Positions 17,339-26,268 of a stretch of DNA of 64,000 nucleotides are shown piece by piece (position 1 is the first letter of the stretch; every line of letters starts with the position of its first letter). Source of the DNA: Rhizobium mesoamericanum STM3625 (GTDB taxonomy: Bacteria > Pseudomonadota > Alphaproteobacteria > Rhizobiales > Rhizobiaceae); assembly GCF_000312665.1 (NCBI RefSeq), contig NZ_HF536773.1, positions 297,582-361,581 of the forward strand. Reading direction: 5' to 3'. The notes beneath the pieces were generated by a model, which worked only from the letters and a program-made list of their open reading frames with translations, did not search any database and had not been told where the DNA came from. The position numbers and the translations under genes were made by a program.

Positions 17339-18223
17339 ATGTCCGGCACCTGGATGACAACCCGCGCGTGGCTTTTGATGTTGCCGCTGCTTGTCGTGAT
17401 GATCGCCGTCATCGGATGGCCGCTGGTCGACACCGTCGGCCTGTCCTTCACCGACGCCAAACTCGTCGGCACCGCCGGCAACTTCGTCGGCATCGACAAT
17501 TACGTGAAGATGGTTTCCGGTTCCAGTTTTCAGCGAACATTGATCACGACCACCTGGTTCGCGGTCATTTCGGTCGCCGCCGAAATGGTGATTGGCGTGC
17601 TTGCAGCCCTGCTACTCAATCAGGACTTCCGTGGCCGTGCGATTTTGCGTGCCCTGATGATCCTGCCCTGGGCGCTTCCGACAGTCGTGAATGCGACGCT
17701 CTGGCGGCTGATCTACAATCCGGAATATGGCGCACTCAACGCAGCGCTGACGCAAATCGGCCTGATCGACGCCTATCGCTCCTGGCTTGGGGAGCCGGGT
17801 ACCGCACTTGCCGCACTGATCGTTGCCGATTGCTGGAAGAACTTCCCTTTGGTGGCTTTGATTGCCCTTGCTGCCCTCCAGGCCGTCCCCCGCGAGGTCA
17901 CGGCCGCTTCGCTCGTCGATGGTGCCGGTCCCTTCGCCCGCTTTCGCTTCGTGATCCTGCCTTATCTCGCCGGTCCACTGATGGTGGCGCTCGTACTGCG
18001 TACAATTGAAGCCTTCAAGGTGTTCGATATTATCTGGGTCATGACCCGTGGCGGCCCGGCCAACAGCACGAGGACGCTGTCGATCCTGGTCTATCAGGAA
18101 GCGTTCTCCTTCCAGCGCGCCGGCTCCGGCGCTTCCTTGGCCCTGATCGTCACGCTGCTGGTGACGCTGCTCGCCGTTGCCTATGCCGCCCTGGTGCGCA
18201 AGACCGCTGGGAGTGCCGCCTGA
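17339..18223 (+). CDS. CUT1 ABC transporter permease (MalF type)
   Basis: The 294-residue protein has six predicted membrane segments and the permease EAA loop EVTAASLVDGAGPFARFRFVILP at about residues 185-207, which docks to the ATPase. The start at 17339 was chosen because the first membrane segment follows soon after (AWLLMLPLLVVMIAVIGWPL); the open frame to 17291 crosses the hairpin region. Its stop codon overlaps the next ATG by one base. Confidence 0.9.
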   Translation: MSGTWMTTRAWLLMLPLLVVMIAVIGWPLVDTVGLSFTDAKLVGTAGNFVGIDNYVKMVSGSSFQRTLITTTWFAVISVAAEMVIGVLAALLLNQDFRGRAILRALMILPWALPTVVNATLWRLIYNPEYGALNAALTQIGLIDAYRSWLGEPGTALAALIVADCWKNFPLVALIALAALQAVPREVTAASLVDGAGPFARFRFVILPYLAGPLMVALVLRTIEAFKVFDIIWVMTRGGPANSTRTLSILVYQEAFSFQRAGSGASLALIVTLLVTLLAVAYAALVRKTAGSAA

Positions 18224-19068
18224 TGGAACGCAAAAGCCCGATCTTTTCAGCCTTCATCTATGCCTGCGCATTGCTGCTTACTGCCGTCATTCTGGCACCG
18301 GTTCTCTGGCTGTTCGTCATGAGCATCTCGCCGGCGGCCGATCTTGCCGCCAAGCCACTACGCTGGTGGCCACAGTCAGCCGACCTCTCGCGTTACGCCA
18401 CCCTGCTGTCGACTGTCGAAAATAGTGCCGGGGCAGCCTTCACCTCGTCGCTCAGAAACAGCATCGAGGTTGCCGGCATGGCGACGATCGCCGCCATTGC
18501 ACTGGCCATTCCGGCCGGTTGGGCTGTGTCGCGAACGCCTTCCGTCGGCTGGTCACTGTCGATGGTCATCGCTACCTATATGCTGCCCCCGGTAGCCCTT
18601 GCCGTGCCGCTCTACATGGGTCTCGCCTACCTCGGTATGCTGAACAACGTTTTCGGCCTCGCCCTTGTCTACCTGACGATCCTTGCACCCTTCACGACAT
18701 GGCTGATGAAATCAGGCTTTGACTCGATCCCGAAGGAAATCGAAGCGGCAGCCATGATCGACGGCGCGGGTCTGCTTCAGACCTGGAAAATCATCACCCT
18801 GCCGCTCGCCATGCCGGTGGTTGCAACCTCGGCGCTGTTTGCCTTCCTGCTCGGCTGGGATGAATTCTTCTATGCGCTGCTCTTCACCTCTGACCAGCGT
18901 GCCAAGACACTCACGGTTGCCATTGCCGATCTGGCCGGTGGCCGTGTCTCCGATTACGGACTGATCGCAACCGCCGGTGTGCTCGCCGCCCTGCCCCCGG
19001 TGCTGGTTGGTCTTGTCATGCAACGGGCCCTGATTTCAGGACTGACAAGTGGCGGCATCAAGGGATGA
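18223..19068 (+). CDS. CUT1 ABC transporter permease (MalG type)
   Basis: The 281-residue inner-membrane protein has six hydrophobic segments and the EAA loop EIEAAAMIDGAGLLQTWKII at about residues 171-190. It pairs with the MalF-type permease to form the channel. Start and stop both overlap neighbours (TGATG at the start, ATGA at the end), so the operon is tightly coupled. Confidence 0.9.
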   Translation: MERKSPIFSAFIYACALLLTAVILAPVLWLFVMSISPAADLAAKPLRWWPQSADLSRYATLLSTVENSAGAAFTSSLRNSIEVAGMATIAAIALAIPAGWAVSRTPSVGWSLSMVIATYMLPPVALAVPLYMGLAYLGMLNNVFGLALVYLTILAPFTTWLMKSGFDSIPKEIEAAAMIDGAGLLQTWKIITLPLAMPVVATSALFAFLLGWDEFFYALLFTSDQRAKTLTVAIADLAGGRVSDYGLIATAGVLAALPPVLVGLVMQRALISGLTSGGIKG

Positions 19069-20087
19069 GAAGCACAATGGAAACCACACGACCAGTCGGT
19101 CTGATCGCGATCGATCGCGAGATGGCGCGTCAGCATGCGGATGCGCTGGCGTCCTACAACGCTGCAGCACAAACTGCTCAAGCTATCGCGGCATCGCTGA
19201 AGAAGAATGGCAGGCTCCTTCTTCTCGGTATGGGCGGATCTCATGCCGTCGGCCGCGCCGTCGAGCCTCTCTACCGCGCCCTCGGCATCGATGCGATCGC
19301 CCTGCCGCTCTCCGAACAGCTCGGACAACCGCTCCCGCTGGACGGGCGAACAGTCATCATCACCTCTCAATCTGGCGAAAGCGCCGAGGTCGTTCGCTGG
19401 TTCAATGAGACCGGCGGTGGCTCCGACACGTTCGGCTTGACGCTGGAGGCCGGATCGTTTCTCGCGCGCACCGCCCCTTCCCTGATCGGTGTCGGTGGCA
19501 CGGAACTGGCGTTTGCCGCGACGCGCAGCCTGACCGTCTCCTTTGCGCTGCATCTGGCAGTGCTGGTGGCCATTGGCGAGGATCCCGCGACCGCGCTTGC
19601 CGCTCTGACCTTCCCCGAAGCGCCAGACATCGATGCCGCTCTTGCTGCCCTGGACGGTGTGGCAACGGTGGTTACCTCCGGGAGGCGTTTGCAAGGTCTT
19701 GCGGAAGCGTTGGCGCTTGGCTTGACAGAACTTTCCCGTCGCCCTTGCTTTTCACTGGAGGGCGGCCAATTGCGACACGGACCGATGGAGATGCTCGGCC
19801 CGGCGATCGGCGTCGTCCTTTTTCGAGGCCATGATCACACGACAAGCCTCGTCACCGCCATGGCCACATCGGTTGTCGAAACCGGCGCACCGGTCATCAT
19901 CTTCGATGCTTCTGGCGAAGAGCCTGTCGCAGGCGCGATCACCATCGGTTTCAAGCCGGCCTCGGGCTTGGCCGCGATATTCGCAATGTTGCCGGTGGCA
20001 CAGCGCTTCATGATTGCCTTCGCCAATGCGCGGGTCGACAACGCCGGGACACCGGTGCGTTCGACCAAGATTACCCGGAGCGAGTGA
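19065..20087 (+). CDS. Dual-SIS-domain sugar isomerase/deaminase (AgaS/GlmS-like)
   Basis: The 340-residue protein has two SIS domains. The first (residues about 30-165) has LLLLGMGGSHAVGRAVEPLY and TVIITSQSGESAEVVRWFNE; the second (about 190-320) has the QLRHGPMEMLGP segment, the HGP motif shared with GlmS-type enzymes and deglycases. This points to an amino-sugar phosphate isomerase, deaminase or deglycase. The ATG at 19065 overlaps the permease stop (ATGA); an ATG at 19077 is an alternative start. With the PfkB kinase next to it, it should process the transported sugar in the cytoplasm. Confidence 0.85.
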   Translation: MRSTMETTRPVGLIAIDREMARQHADALASYNAAAQTAQAIAASLKKNGRLLLLGMGGSHAVGRAVEPLYRALGIDAIALPLSEQLGQPLPLDGRTVIITSQSGESAEVVRWFNETGGGSDTFGLTLEAGSFLARTAPSLIGVGGTELAFAATRSLTVSFALHLAVLVAIGEDPATALAALTFPEAPDIDAALAALDGVATVVTSGRRLQGLAEALALGLTELSRRPCFSLEGGQLRHGPMEMLGPAIGVVLFRGHDHTTSLVTAMATSVVETGAPVIIFDASGEEPVAGAITIGFKPASGLAAIFAMLPVAQRFMIAFANARVDNAGTPVRSTKITRSE

Positions 20088-21017
20088 ATGCGTCCGCTTG
20101 CAGTCATCGGAAACGTCAATGTGGATCTCATTCTCGGTCCGGCAGCTCCCTGGCCAAAAGCCGGCACCGAGATCATCGTGGATCATGACGAACTTCGCGT
20201 CGGCGGGGCAGCCGGTAACAGTGCCCTCGCCTGGGAGGGGCTCGGTATCCAATTCGAGATTGCCGCAAATGTCGGCAACGATCAGTTTGGTCGGTGGCTG
20301 AGCGAGGCGTTTGGGGAGCGGACTGCGAAGTGGTCAGTGTGCCCGGAGCAAACGACACTGTCCGTCGGCATCACCCATCCCGACGGGGAACGCACGTTCT
20401 TCACCACCCGTGGCCATCTGCCACGCTTCAATCTTGCCCATGTGCTTGCTGTTCTCGATGGCACGCAGCTGTCGGGCGGATTTGCTCTACTTTGCGGCTC
20501 GTTCCTGACCGACGATCTCACACGCGACTACGACGCGTTCTTCGACTGGGCGGATCGGCATCAAATTGCCGTTGCGCTTGATACTGGCTGGCCGCTCGAC
20601 GGTTGGACGAACGAGAATTGCGATGCGACGCGACGCTGGCTTTCCCGCTGCGCAATCGCGCTGCTCAACGAAGTGGAATCGACCACCCTTGCCGGCATTG
20701 ACGACCCCGTCGAAGCCGCAGCCGAGATCCGGTCGCACATGCCAGATGGTGCGATCGTCGTTGTCAAACGCGGACCCGACGGGGCGCTGGCGATCGGCGC
20801 TGATGGACAGGGAATTTCGGTTGCCGCCCCATCGGTCAAGGTTGTCGATACGATCGGCGCCGGCGATGTCTTCAACGCCGGTTTTCTTGCCGCACTGGCG
20901 CAGGAAAAGTCGCTTGCCGCTTGCCTGAAGGCGGGAACCGAAGTCGCCTCGCGGGCCATTTCCACCCTTCCGCGCAGCTACGGCGGACAATCAGCATCCG
21001 AGGAAACCGCTCAATGA
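20088..21017 (+). CDS. PfkB family carbohydrate kinase
   Basis: The 309-residue protein has the ribokinase-type N-terminal signature (IGNVNVDLILGP and GGAAGNSALAWEGLG at about 37-51) and the C-terminal DTIGAGDVFNAGFLAAL (about 256-272) with the catalytic Asp. It phosphorylates a sugar with ATP. Its ATG follows the SIS stop directly and its own stop overlaps the ABC ATPase start (ATGA). The operon order kinase plus dual-SIS enzyme suggests phosphorylation followed by isomerisation or deglycation, as in fructosamine pathways; the sugar is unknown. Confidence 0.88.
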   Translation: MRPLAVIGNVNVDLILGPAAPWPKAGTEIIVDHDELRVGGAAGNSALAWEGLGIQFEIAANVGNDQFGRWLSEAFGERTAKWSVCPEQTTLSVGITHPDGERTFFTTRGHLPRFNLAHVLAVLDGTQLSGGFALLCGSFLTDDLTRDYDAFFDWADRHQIAVALDTGWPLDGWTNENCDATRRWLSRCAIALLNEVESTTLAGIDDPVEAAAEIRSHMPDGAIVVVKRGPDGALAIGADGQGISVAAPSVKVVDTIGAGDVFNAGFLAALAQEKSLAACLKAGTEVASRAISTLPRSYGGQSASEETAQ

Positions 21018-22081
21018 GTGCGCTTGAAATCGTCAATATCCGTAAGACATACGGCGATGTCGAAACTCTGAAAGGCATCGAGATCGCGCTAGAGAGCGGT
21101 GAATTTCTCGTGCTGCTCGGCTCCTCGGGCTGCGGCAAGTCGACCCTGCTCAACATCATCGCTGGACTGGCCGAGGCGACAAGCGGCGACGTGCGCATCG
21201 GCGGGCGCTCGGTCCTTGGCGTACACCCAAAGGACCGCGACATCGCGATGGTCTTCCAGTCCTATGCACTCTATCCCAACCTGACGGTCCACCGAAATAT
21301 CGGCTTTGGCTTGGAGATGCGCAAGGTTCCCGCCGCCGAACGGGACCAGGCAGTGCGCGAAGCCGCCAAGCTCTTGCAGATCGAAAACCTCCTTGAGCGC
21401 AAACCGAGCCAACTGTCGGGCGGCCAGCGGCAGCGCGTTGCGATCGGTCGGGCGCTGGTGCGAAAGCCCGAAGTTTTCCTGTTCGACGAACCGCTCTCCA
21501 ATCTCGATGCGAAACTGCGCATGGAAATGCGTACCGAACTCAAGCGCCTGCATCAGATGCTGAAAACCACTGTCGTCTATGTCACGCACGACCAGATCGA
21601 AGCCATGACGCTCGCCACTCGCATCGCCGTCATGCGCGATGGGCGGATCGAACAGCTTGGCACCCCATCGGAGATTTACGACAGGCCGGCAACCCTCTAT
21701 GTCGCCACCTTTGTCGGCGCGCCTCCAATGAACCTTTTGAACGTTAGGGTTCACGGCGGTCAACTTCAGATCGACGGGAGTGACACCGTGTTGCCGCTGC
21801 CGGACGGACTTGAGACCCGACCCAAGGATAGGCAAAAGCTGATCATAGGCATTCGGCCGGAAGCATTTCGGCTCGGCTCTTCGGAACTGATGATTCCGGC
21901 AAAGTGCGAGGTCGCGGAATTGACCGGACCGGAGCTTGTCGTCACCGCCTTTGCAGGCACGCAACGGATCATGGCCAGCCTACCGCCCCGCACGGCCTTG
22001 GAGAATGGACGACCGCTAACGCTTTCGTTTGACCGGGAGGCAATTCACCTTTTCGACGCGGAAAGCGGATTGCGCCTATAG
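21014..22081 (+). CDS. CUT1 ABC transporter ATP-binding protein (UgpC/MsmX type)
   Basis: The 355-residue protein has Walker A GSSGCGKST (about residues 37-45), the signature LSGGQRQRVAIGRALVRKP (about 134-152), Walker B VFLFDEPLSNLD and the switch His in VVYVTHDQIEAM. A C-terminal OB/TOBE domain (residues about 235-355, with GIRPEAFRLG) is typical of sugar importers. The ATG at 21014 overlaps the kinase stop; the longer frame upstream lies inside the kinase gene. It powers the transporter encoded upstream and ends the operon. Confidence 0.93.
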   Translation: MSALEIVNIRKTYGDVETLKGIEIALESGEFLVLLGSSGCGKSTLLNIIAGLAEATSGDVRIGGRSVLGVHPKDRDIAMVFQSYALYPNLTVHRNIGFGLEMRKVPAAERDQAVREAAKLLQIENLLERKPSQLSGGQRQRVAIGRALVRKPEVFLFDEPLSNLDAKLRMEMRTELKRLHQMLKTTVVYVTHDQIEAMTLATRIAVMRDGRIEQLGTPSEIYDRPATLYVATFVGAPPMNLLNVRVHGGQLQIDGSDTVLPLPDGLETRPKDRQKLIIGIRPEAFRLGSSELMIPAKCEVAELTGPELVVTAFAGTQRIMASLPPRTALENGRPLTLSFDREAIHLFDAESGLRL

Positions 22082-22089
22082 GGCCTAGA

Positions 22090-23250
22090 TCAGACCGGCT
22101 TTCGAGCAGCGACGAAGCGGTTCATCGCATCAAAGGAGAAGGCGGCGATCGGCAGGTTGGTTCCACCCTCGAGGGCCAGGTCGGCGAGAATCTCGCCGAC
22201 GACGCTTGTGAACTTGAAGCCATGCCCGGAGCACGGCGAGGCGACGACCACGTTCGGATTGCCGGGCGCAAGGTCGAGAAGGAAATCCTCGCTCGGCAGC
22301 ATTGTATAACGGCATGTCACCGCGTTGACGCGCAACCCGGCCGCCGCCGGCACGCGCTTGGAAATAAAGCCGTCGAGCAGGCTTGTATCCGCATCATTGA
22401 CCGGCGGATTGGGCTGGTTTGGATCTATCGGCTCGCGAAAGTGCGCGTGGCGGCCGACCTTCACGCCATCGACGCCGATTGCCGGGAAGCCGAAATAGGA
22501 GCCTTCTGCCCCCTCGTCCCTCAGGAAACACGGCATCCGTTGCGGTTCGGTCGCAAACCCGTCTCGCGGCTGATACCAGGCAACCACCTGCCGTATCGGG
22601 ACAGCATGCGCCTGCAATTGCGGAACCAGCTCGGCGATCCAGGAGCCGGTCGCAACGACGACCTTCTTGGCGCGATATTGGCCGTCAGCGGTGCAAATTT
22701 TCACGCCGCCGTCGCTTGTCTCGATCGCAGTCACCCGTTCGCCGAAGTGAAGGACCGCGCCATCCTGCGCCGCAAGTTTAAGATAGCCCATGACAGCCAC
22801 TTCTGGCCTGAGATAACCGCCCTGCGGGTCGAGAACGGCAATCTCGTCCTCATCCAGTTGGAAGGCGGGAAACCGACGCGCCATATCCGCCCTATCGAGA
22901 ACCTCGTGCGGTAACCCATGCATCCTGCAGGACGCGCGCGTTCCCGCAACAACCTTGCCGTCGTCGGCGCCAATCTGGAGGACACCGGTAATCGTCAATA
23001 CGTCTGCACGAAGCCGGGTTTCCAAATCGCGCCAGTTGCGATAGGCGCGCTGAAGCAGCGGCACGTAGGACGGATCCTCGAAATAACCGAGCCGAATGAG
23101 GCGACTATCTCCATGTGAAGAGCTAAGCGCATGCGCTGGAAAATAGGCATCAATCCCAATCGTCTTGGCGCCCCGCGCAGCAAGAAAGGAAAGCGCTGCG
23201 CTTCCCATTGCCCCAAGACCAATGACGGCCACATCGAACCCAGCTGTCAT
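22090..23250 (-). CDS. SolA-like N-methyl amino-acid oxidase (sarcosine oxidase family)
   Basis: The 386-residue flavoprotein begins with FDVAVIGLGAMGSAALSFLA and has the monomeric sarcosine oxidase features GDSRLIRLGYFEDPSYVPLL and TCRYTMLPSEDFLLD near residue 315, whose Cys is the covalent FAD attachment point in the family. The GHGFKFTSVVGE end also fits. It oxidises N-methyl amino acids to the amine, formaldehyde and peroxide. It is the last gene of the amino-acid ABC operon, nine bases after the lyase-like gene, which suggests that the substrate or a product carries an N-methyl or secondary amine. Confidence 0.85.
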   Translation of the reverse strand: MTAGFDVAVIGLGAMGSAALSFLAARGAKTIGIDAYFPAHALSSSHGDSRLIRLGYFEDPSYVPLLQRAYRNWRDLETRLRADVLTITGVLQIGADDGKVVAGTRASCRMHGLPHEVLDRADMARRFPAFQLDEDEIAVLDPQGGYLRPEVAVMGYLKLAAQDGAVLHFGERVTAIETSDGGVKICTADGQYRAKKVVVATGSWIAELVPQLQAHAVPIRQVVAWYQPRDGFATEPQRMPCFLRDEGAEGSYFGFPAIGVDGVKVGRHAHFREPIDPNQPNPPVNDADTSLLDGFISKRVPAAAGLRVNAVTCRYTMLPSEDFLLDLAPGNPNVVVASPCSGHGFKFTSVVGEILADLALEGGTNLPIAAFSFDAMNRFVAARKPV

Positions 23251-23259
23251 TTTTGCTCC

Positions 23260-24753
23260 TCATCTCACAGTTGGCGGTGCTTCCTCGCGGATCAAGGTGC
23301 GAAGGGCTTCCATGTCGCCGGCCAGCGGCCGATCGTCGCCGTAATGCGCAACGACGGCCCGTGTGGCGTGGTGAATTGCTTCCGTGCCCTTGGCGCGCGC
23401 TCCCGTCAACGTCAGGAAATCATGCGCCTGGGCAGCAGCCATCAACTCGATTGCTAGAATATATTCGGCGTTATCGATCACAGATAAAAGCTTGTTTGCC
23501 GCCGCCGTCGGATGGGCAAGAAAGTCCTCCTGGAGACCAGAGGTCAGGCCGCCATCTGTGGAGGCGGGTGCAGCCAGCCTGCGGTTCTCGTTGCTGAGCG
23601 CCGCCGCCGTGTACTGCGCGATCATGAAGCCGGAATTGCTGCCGGCGTCGCTCGCCAGGAACGGCGGCAGACCGCTGACCAGAGGATTGACGAGCCGGTC
23701 CATGCGACGCTCGCTCATGGCGGATATCTGCGCAAGGGCGATCGCCAGGCTGTCGCAGGCCTGCGCAAGCGCCGGCGCCACCGCATGGGCCTCCGAGGAG
23801 ACAACCGGATTTTCCGGCGTCCCTGACACCGCCGGATTGTCGGTAACTGAGGCAAGTTCGCGATCGACAACCTCAGACACAGTGTCAAAAACATCGCGGG
23901 CCGCGCCATGGGCGTGCGGGACCGCACGCAGGCTAAGCGCATCCTGTGTACGTTTGCCAAGGGCGGCTGCGATCAGGCCGCTGCCATCCAGGCGCCCCCT
24001 TAAAGACGCGCCAACATGCGCGATGCCGCGCGACGCACGCAGAGCCAGGACGGCTTCGTCGAATGCTGCCATCTGGCATCCCGATGCCTCCAGCGTCAGG
24101 GCCGCGACCGCATCCGCCCAGTCGAGCAGGCGGCTGACGCGTTCCAGGGCAACACTGGCTAGACCAGTTGCACAGGCCGTACCGTTGACAAGGCTCAATC
24201 CTTCCTTTGCAGCGAGCACGAGCGGCCGAAGGCCGATCGCATTCAGCGCCTCGCGACCATTCATCCGCTTGCCCGCCACCGATGCACTTCCCTCGCCGAT
24301 CAGAACGAGCGCCGTGTGGGCGTTATGTGTCAGGTATCCGGCCGAACCTTTGGACGGGACATCAGGCACACAGTCCCGTTCCAAGAATGCCGCCAGATGA
24401 CGGACGATTTCCGCACGCACGCCGGAACGCCCGTGCGCGAAATTGGCGATTTGCGCAGCGATGATCGCTCGAACCTCACGCGCCGCCAACAGCTCGCCAA
24501 CCCCACAGGCATGGCTCAAGATGATGTTGCGCGATAGCCGGCTCTGGGAGGCACGATCAACCACCGTATCGGAAAGAGCACCGACGCCGGTATTGATGCC
24601 GTAGGCGCGCGCGCCCGTTTCGACGATCCTTTCGACGATCCGGCTGGCATTATCGACACGGGCCCATGCGGCAGGTGAAAGCGAAAGCGTGTCGCCTGCC
24701 GCAACGCGTGCGACGTCGCGCCAGCCGATCCGCGTATCGATGGCAACCATCAT
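23260..24753 (-). CDS. Aromatic amino-acid lyase family protein without the MIO triad (HutH paralogue)
   Basis: The 497-residue protein is a full-length relative of histidine ammonia-lyase. Conserved are Y51 in YGINTGVG, H81 in LSHACGVG, the QDALSLR segment, SVTDNP and SGFMIAQYTAAAL. The loop that should read GSVGASGDLAPLAH reads GSAGYLTHNAH (residues 136-146), so the Ala-Ser-Gly that cyclises to the MIO electrophile is absent; the frame is intact on both sides. QEDHVSM is also changed to QEDFLAH. Ergothionase is a known MIO-less member that eliminates trimethylamine from a histidine betaine, so a betaine lyase is a fair guess. The start overlaps the upstream ABC ATPase gene (ATGA). Confidence 0.85.
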   Translation of the reverse strand: MMVAIDTRIGWRDVARVAAGDTLSLSPAAWARVDNASRIVERIVETGARAYGINTGVGALSDTVVDRASQSRLSRNIILSHACGVGELLAAREVRAIIAAQIANFAHGRSGVRAEIVRHLAAFLERDCVPDVPSKGSAGYLTHNAHTALVLIGEGSASVAGKRMNGREALNAIGLRPLVLAAKEGLSLVNGTACATGLASVALERVSRLLDWADAVAALTLEASGCQMAAFDEAVLALRASRGIAHVGASLRGRLDGSGLIAAALGKRTQDALSLRAVPHAHGAARDVFDTVSEVVDRELASVTDNPAVSGTPENPVVSSEAHAVAPALAQACDSLAIALAQISAMSERRMDRLVNPLVSGLPPFLASDAGSNSGFMIAQYTAAALSNENRRLAAPASTDGGLTSGLQEDFLAHPTAAANKLLSVIDNAEYILAIELMAAAQAHDFLTLTGARAKGTEAIHHATRAVVAHYGDDRPLAGDMEALRTLIREEAPPTVR

Positions 24754-25526
24754 TGTCCGCTTCCGAAATGACCGATGAACTGGCGGAAGGCAGGCGAGGC
24801 GCCGCCGCCGAACATTTCGTCCGGGGCGCCGCTGCTTTCGACCAAGCCTTCCTTCATGAAGACAACGCGGTTTGAGACATTGCGGGCAAAACTCATCTCG
24901 TGCGTGACGACCAGCATGGTCATTCCCTCCTCGGCGAGCGCACGCATGACACGCAACACCTCGCCGACGAGCTCAGGGTCGAGGGCGGAGGTCGGCTCGT
25001 CGAAAAGCATGACCTTCGGCTTCATCGCAAGGGCCCGGGCGATTGCGGCGCGTTGCTGCTGGCCGCCCGACAGGTGCGCGGGATAAGCATGTCGCTTGTC
25101 TGCTATACCAACCTTTTCCAGCAGCACCTCGGCTTCGGCGATGCATTCAGCACGTGGACGCTTGAGGACATGAACGGGCCCCTCAATCACATTCTGCAGG
25201 ATCGTCATGTGCGACCAGAGATTGAAGGACTGGAAGACCATGCCGAGTTCCGAGCGGATGTGGTCCACCTGTTTCTGGCTCGCCGGGCGGCTCGTGCCAC
25301 CCTTGTGGACCATGCGGATCTGTTCTCCGTCGACCCAGATCTCGCCATCGGTTGCGGTCTCGAGCAGGTTGATGCAGCGCAGGAAGGTGGACTTGCCCGA
25401 GCCGGAGGCCCCAAGCAGTGAGATAACGTCGCCATCCTGCGCATCGAGGGATATGCCGCGCAGGACCTCGTGCGTGCCGAAGCTCTTGCGGATGTTGTGT
25501 ACGGAAAGTCGGGTAACGCCTGGCAT
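24750..25526 (-). CDS. Polar amino-acid ABC transporter ATP-binding protein (HisP/GlnQ type)
   Basis: The 258-residue ATPase has Walker A GASGSGKSTFLRCINLLE (about residues 34-51), the LSGGQQQRAAIARALAMKP signature, Walker B MLFDEPTSALDPELVGEVL and the VTHEMSFARNVSNRVVFM switch region, all typical of the PAAT family. It sits after the two permease genes and its stop overlaps the lyase-like gene, so uptake and catabolism are cotranscribed. Confidence 0.93.
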   Translation of the reverse strand: MPGVTRLSVHNIRKSFGTHEVLRGISLDAQDGDVISLLGASGSGKSTFLRCINLLETATDGEIWVDGEQIRMVHKGGTSRPASQKQVDHIRSELGMVFQSFNLWSHMTILQNVIEGPVHVLKRPRAECIAEAEVLLEKVGIADKRHAYPAHLSGGQQQRAAIARALAMKPKVMLFDEPTSALDPELVGEVLRVMRALAEEGMTMLVVTHEMSFARNVSNRVVFMKEGLVESSGAPDEMFGGGASPAFRQFIGHFGSGQ

Positions 25527-25554
25527 AAAAGCTCCAATCGTGTCCGTAAGGCTC

Positions 25555-26259
25555 TCAGGCTTTCAGCGCCGGCGGAATCGCGCGGCGGTGTCGCGAGAGC
25601 GAATACTCGAGCAGGGACATCGCCTGCAGAATGATGAAGTTGAGAACGAGGTAGATGATGGCAGCACAGAGAAACACTTCCATCGTGCGGTACGTTTGCG
25701 AAATCAGCCGCTGCGCCACACCGGTCACTTCCCACACCGTGACCAGGCTTGCGAGCGCCGTCGATTTCATCATCAGGACGATCTCGGTGGAATAAGCCGG
25801 CAGTGCGTGCCGGAAGGCGATCGGTGCCAGGATGCGACGAACCAGCAGCGCACCGGACATGCCGATGGAGCGCGCCGCCTCAATCTCGCGCGGCGAGACG
25901 GCGCGAATGCCGCCACGGAAGATTTCGGCCGAGTAGCCGGCCGTGCAAAGCGCCAGCGATAGAACGGCGCAAACGAACGGTTCGCGTAGAAACGGCCAGA
26001 GGAAGGAGTAGCGGATGAAGGCGAACTGACCGAGGCCATAAAAGACGAGGAACATCTGGATCAGCAGCGGCGAGCCACGGAAGACGAAAATGTATCCCTT
26101 GGCGATCGCCGAAAGCACTGGGTTGCCGCCGACGCGCATCCAGACGATCAGGAGCGCCAGCAGGCCGCCAAAGAAGACCGAAAGAGAGAACAGAGCCAAG
26201 GTCATCGGAACGGCCTTGAGCAGGGTGGTCATTGTTTGAGCGAGAAAAGCGAAATCCAT
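25555..26259 (-). CDS. Polar amino-acid ABC transporter permease (HisM type)
   Basis: The 234-residue membrane protein has a PAAT permease core with VFRGSPLLIQMFLVFYG (about residues 58-74), GGIRAVSPREIEAARSIGMSGALLVRRIL (EAA loop, about 116-144) and three to five membrane segments. It is separated by nine bases from the HisQ-type permease upstream and pairs with it. Confidence 0.92.
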   Translation of the reverse strand: MDFAFLAQTMTTLLKAVPMTLALFSLSVFFGGLLALLIVWMRVGGNPVLSAIAKGYIFVFRGSPLLIQMFLVFYGLGQFAFIRYSFLWPFLREPFVCAVLSLALCTAGYSAEIFRGGIRAVSPREIEAARSIGMSGALLVRRILAPIAFRHALPAYSTEIVLMMKSTALASLVTVWEVTGVAQRLISQTYRTMEVFLCAAIIYLVLNFIILQAMSLLEYSLSRHRRAIPPALKA

Positions 26260-26268
26260 CTTCCTACC

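Noticed and set aside
24330..24370. Loss of the MIO triad as a frameshift artefact
   Set aside because: The reading frame is continuous and family residues flank the altered loop on both sides, so a simple frameshift does not explain it.
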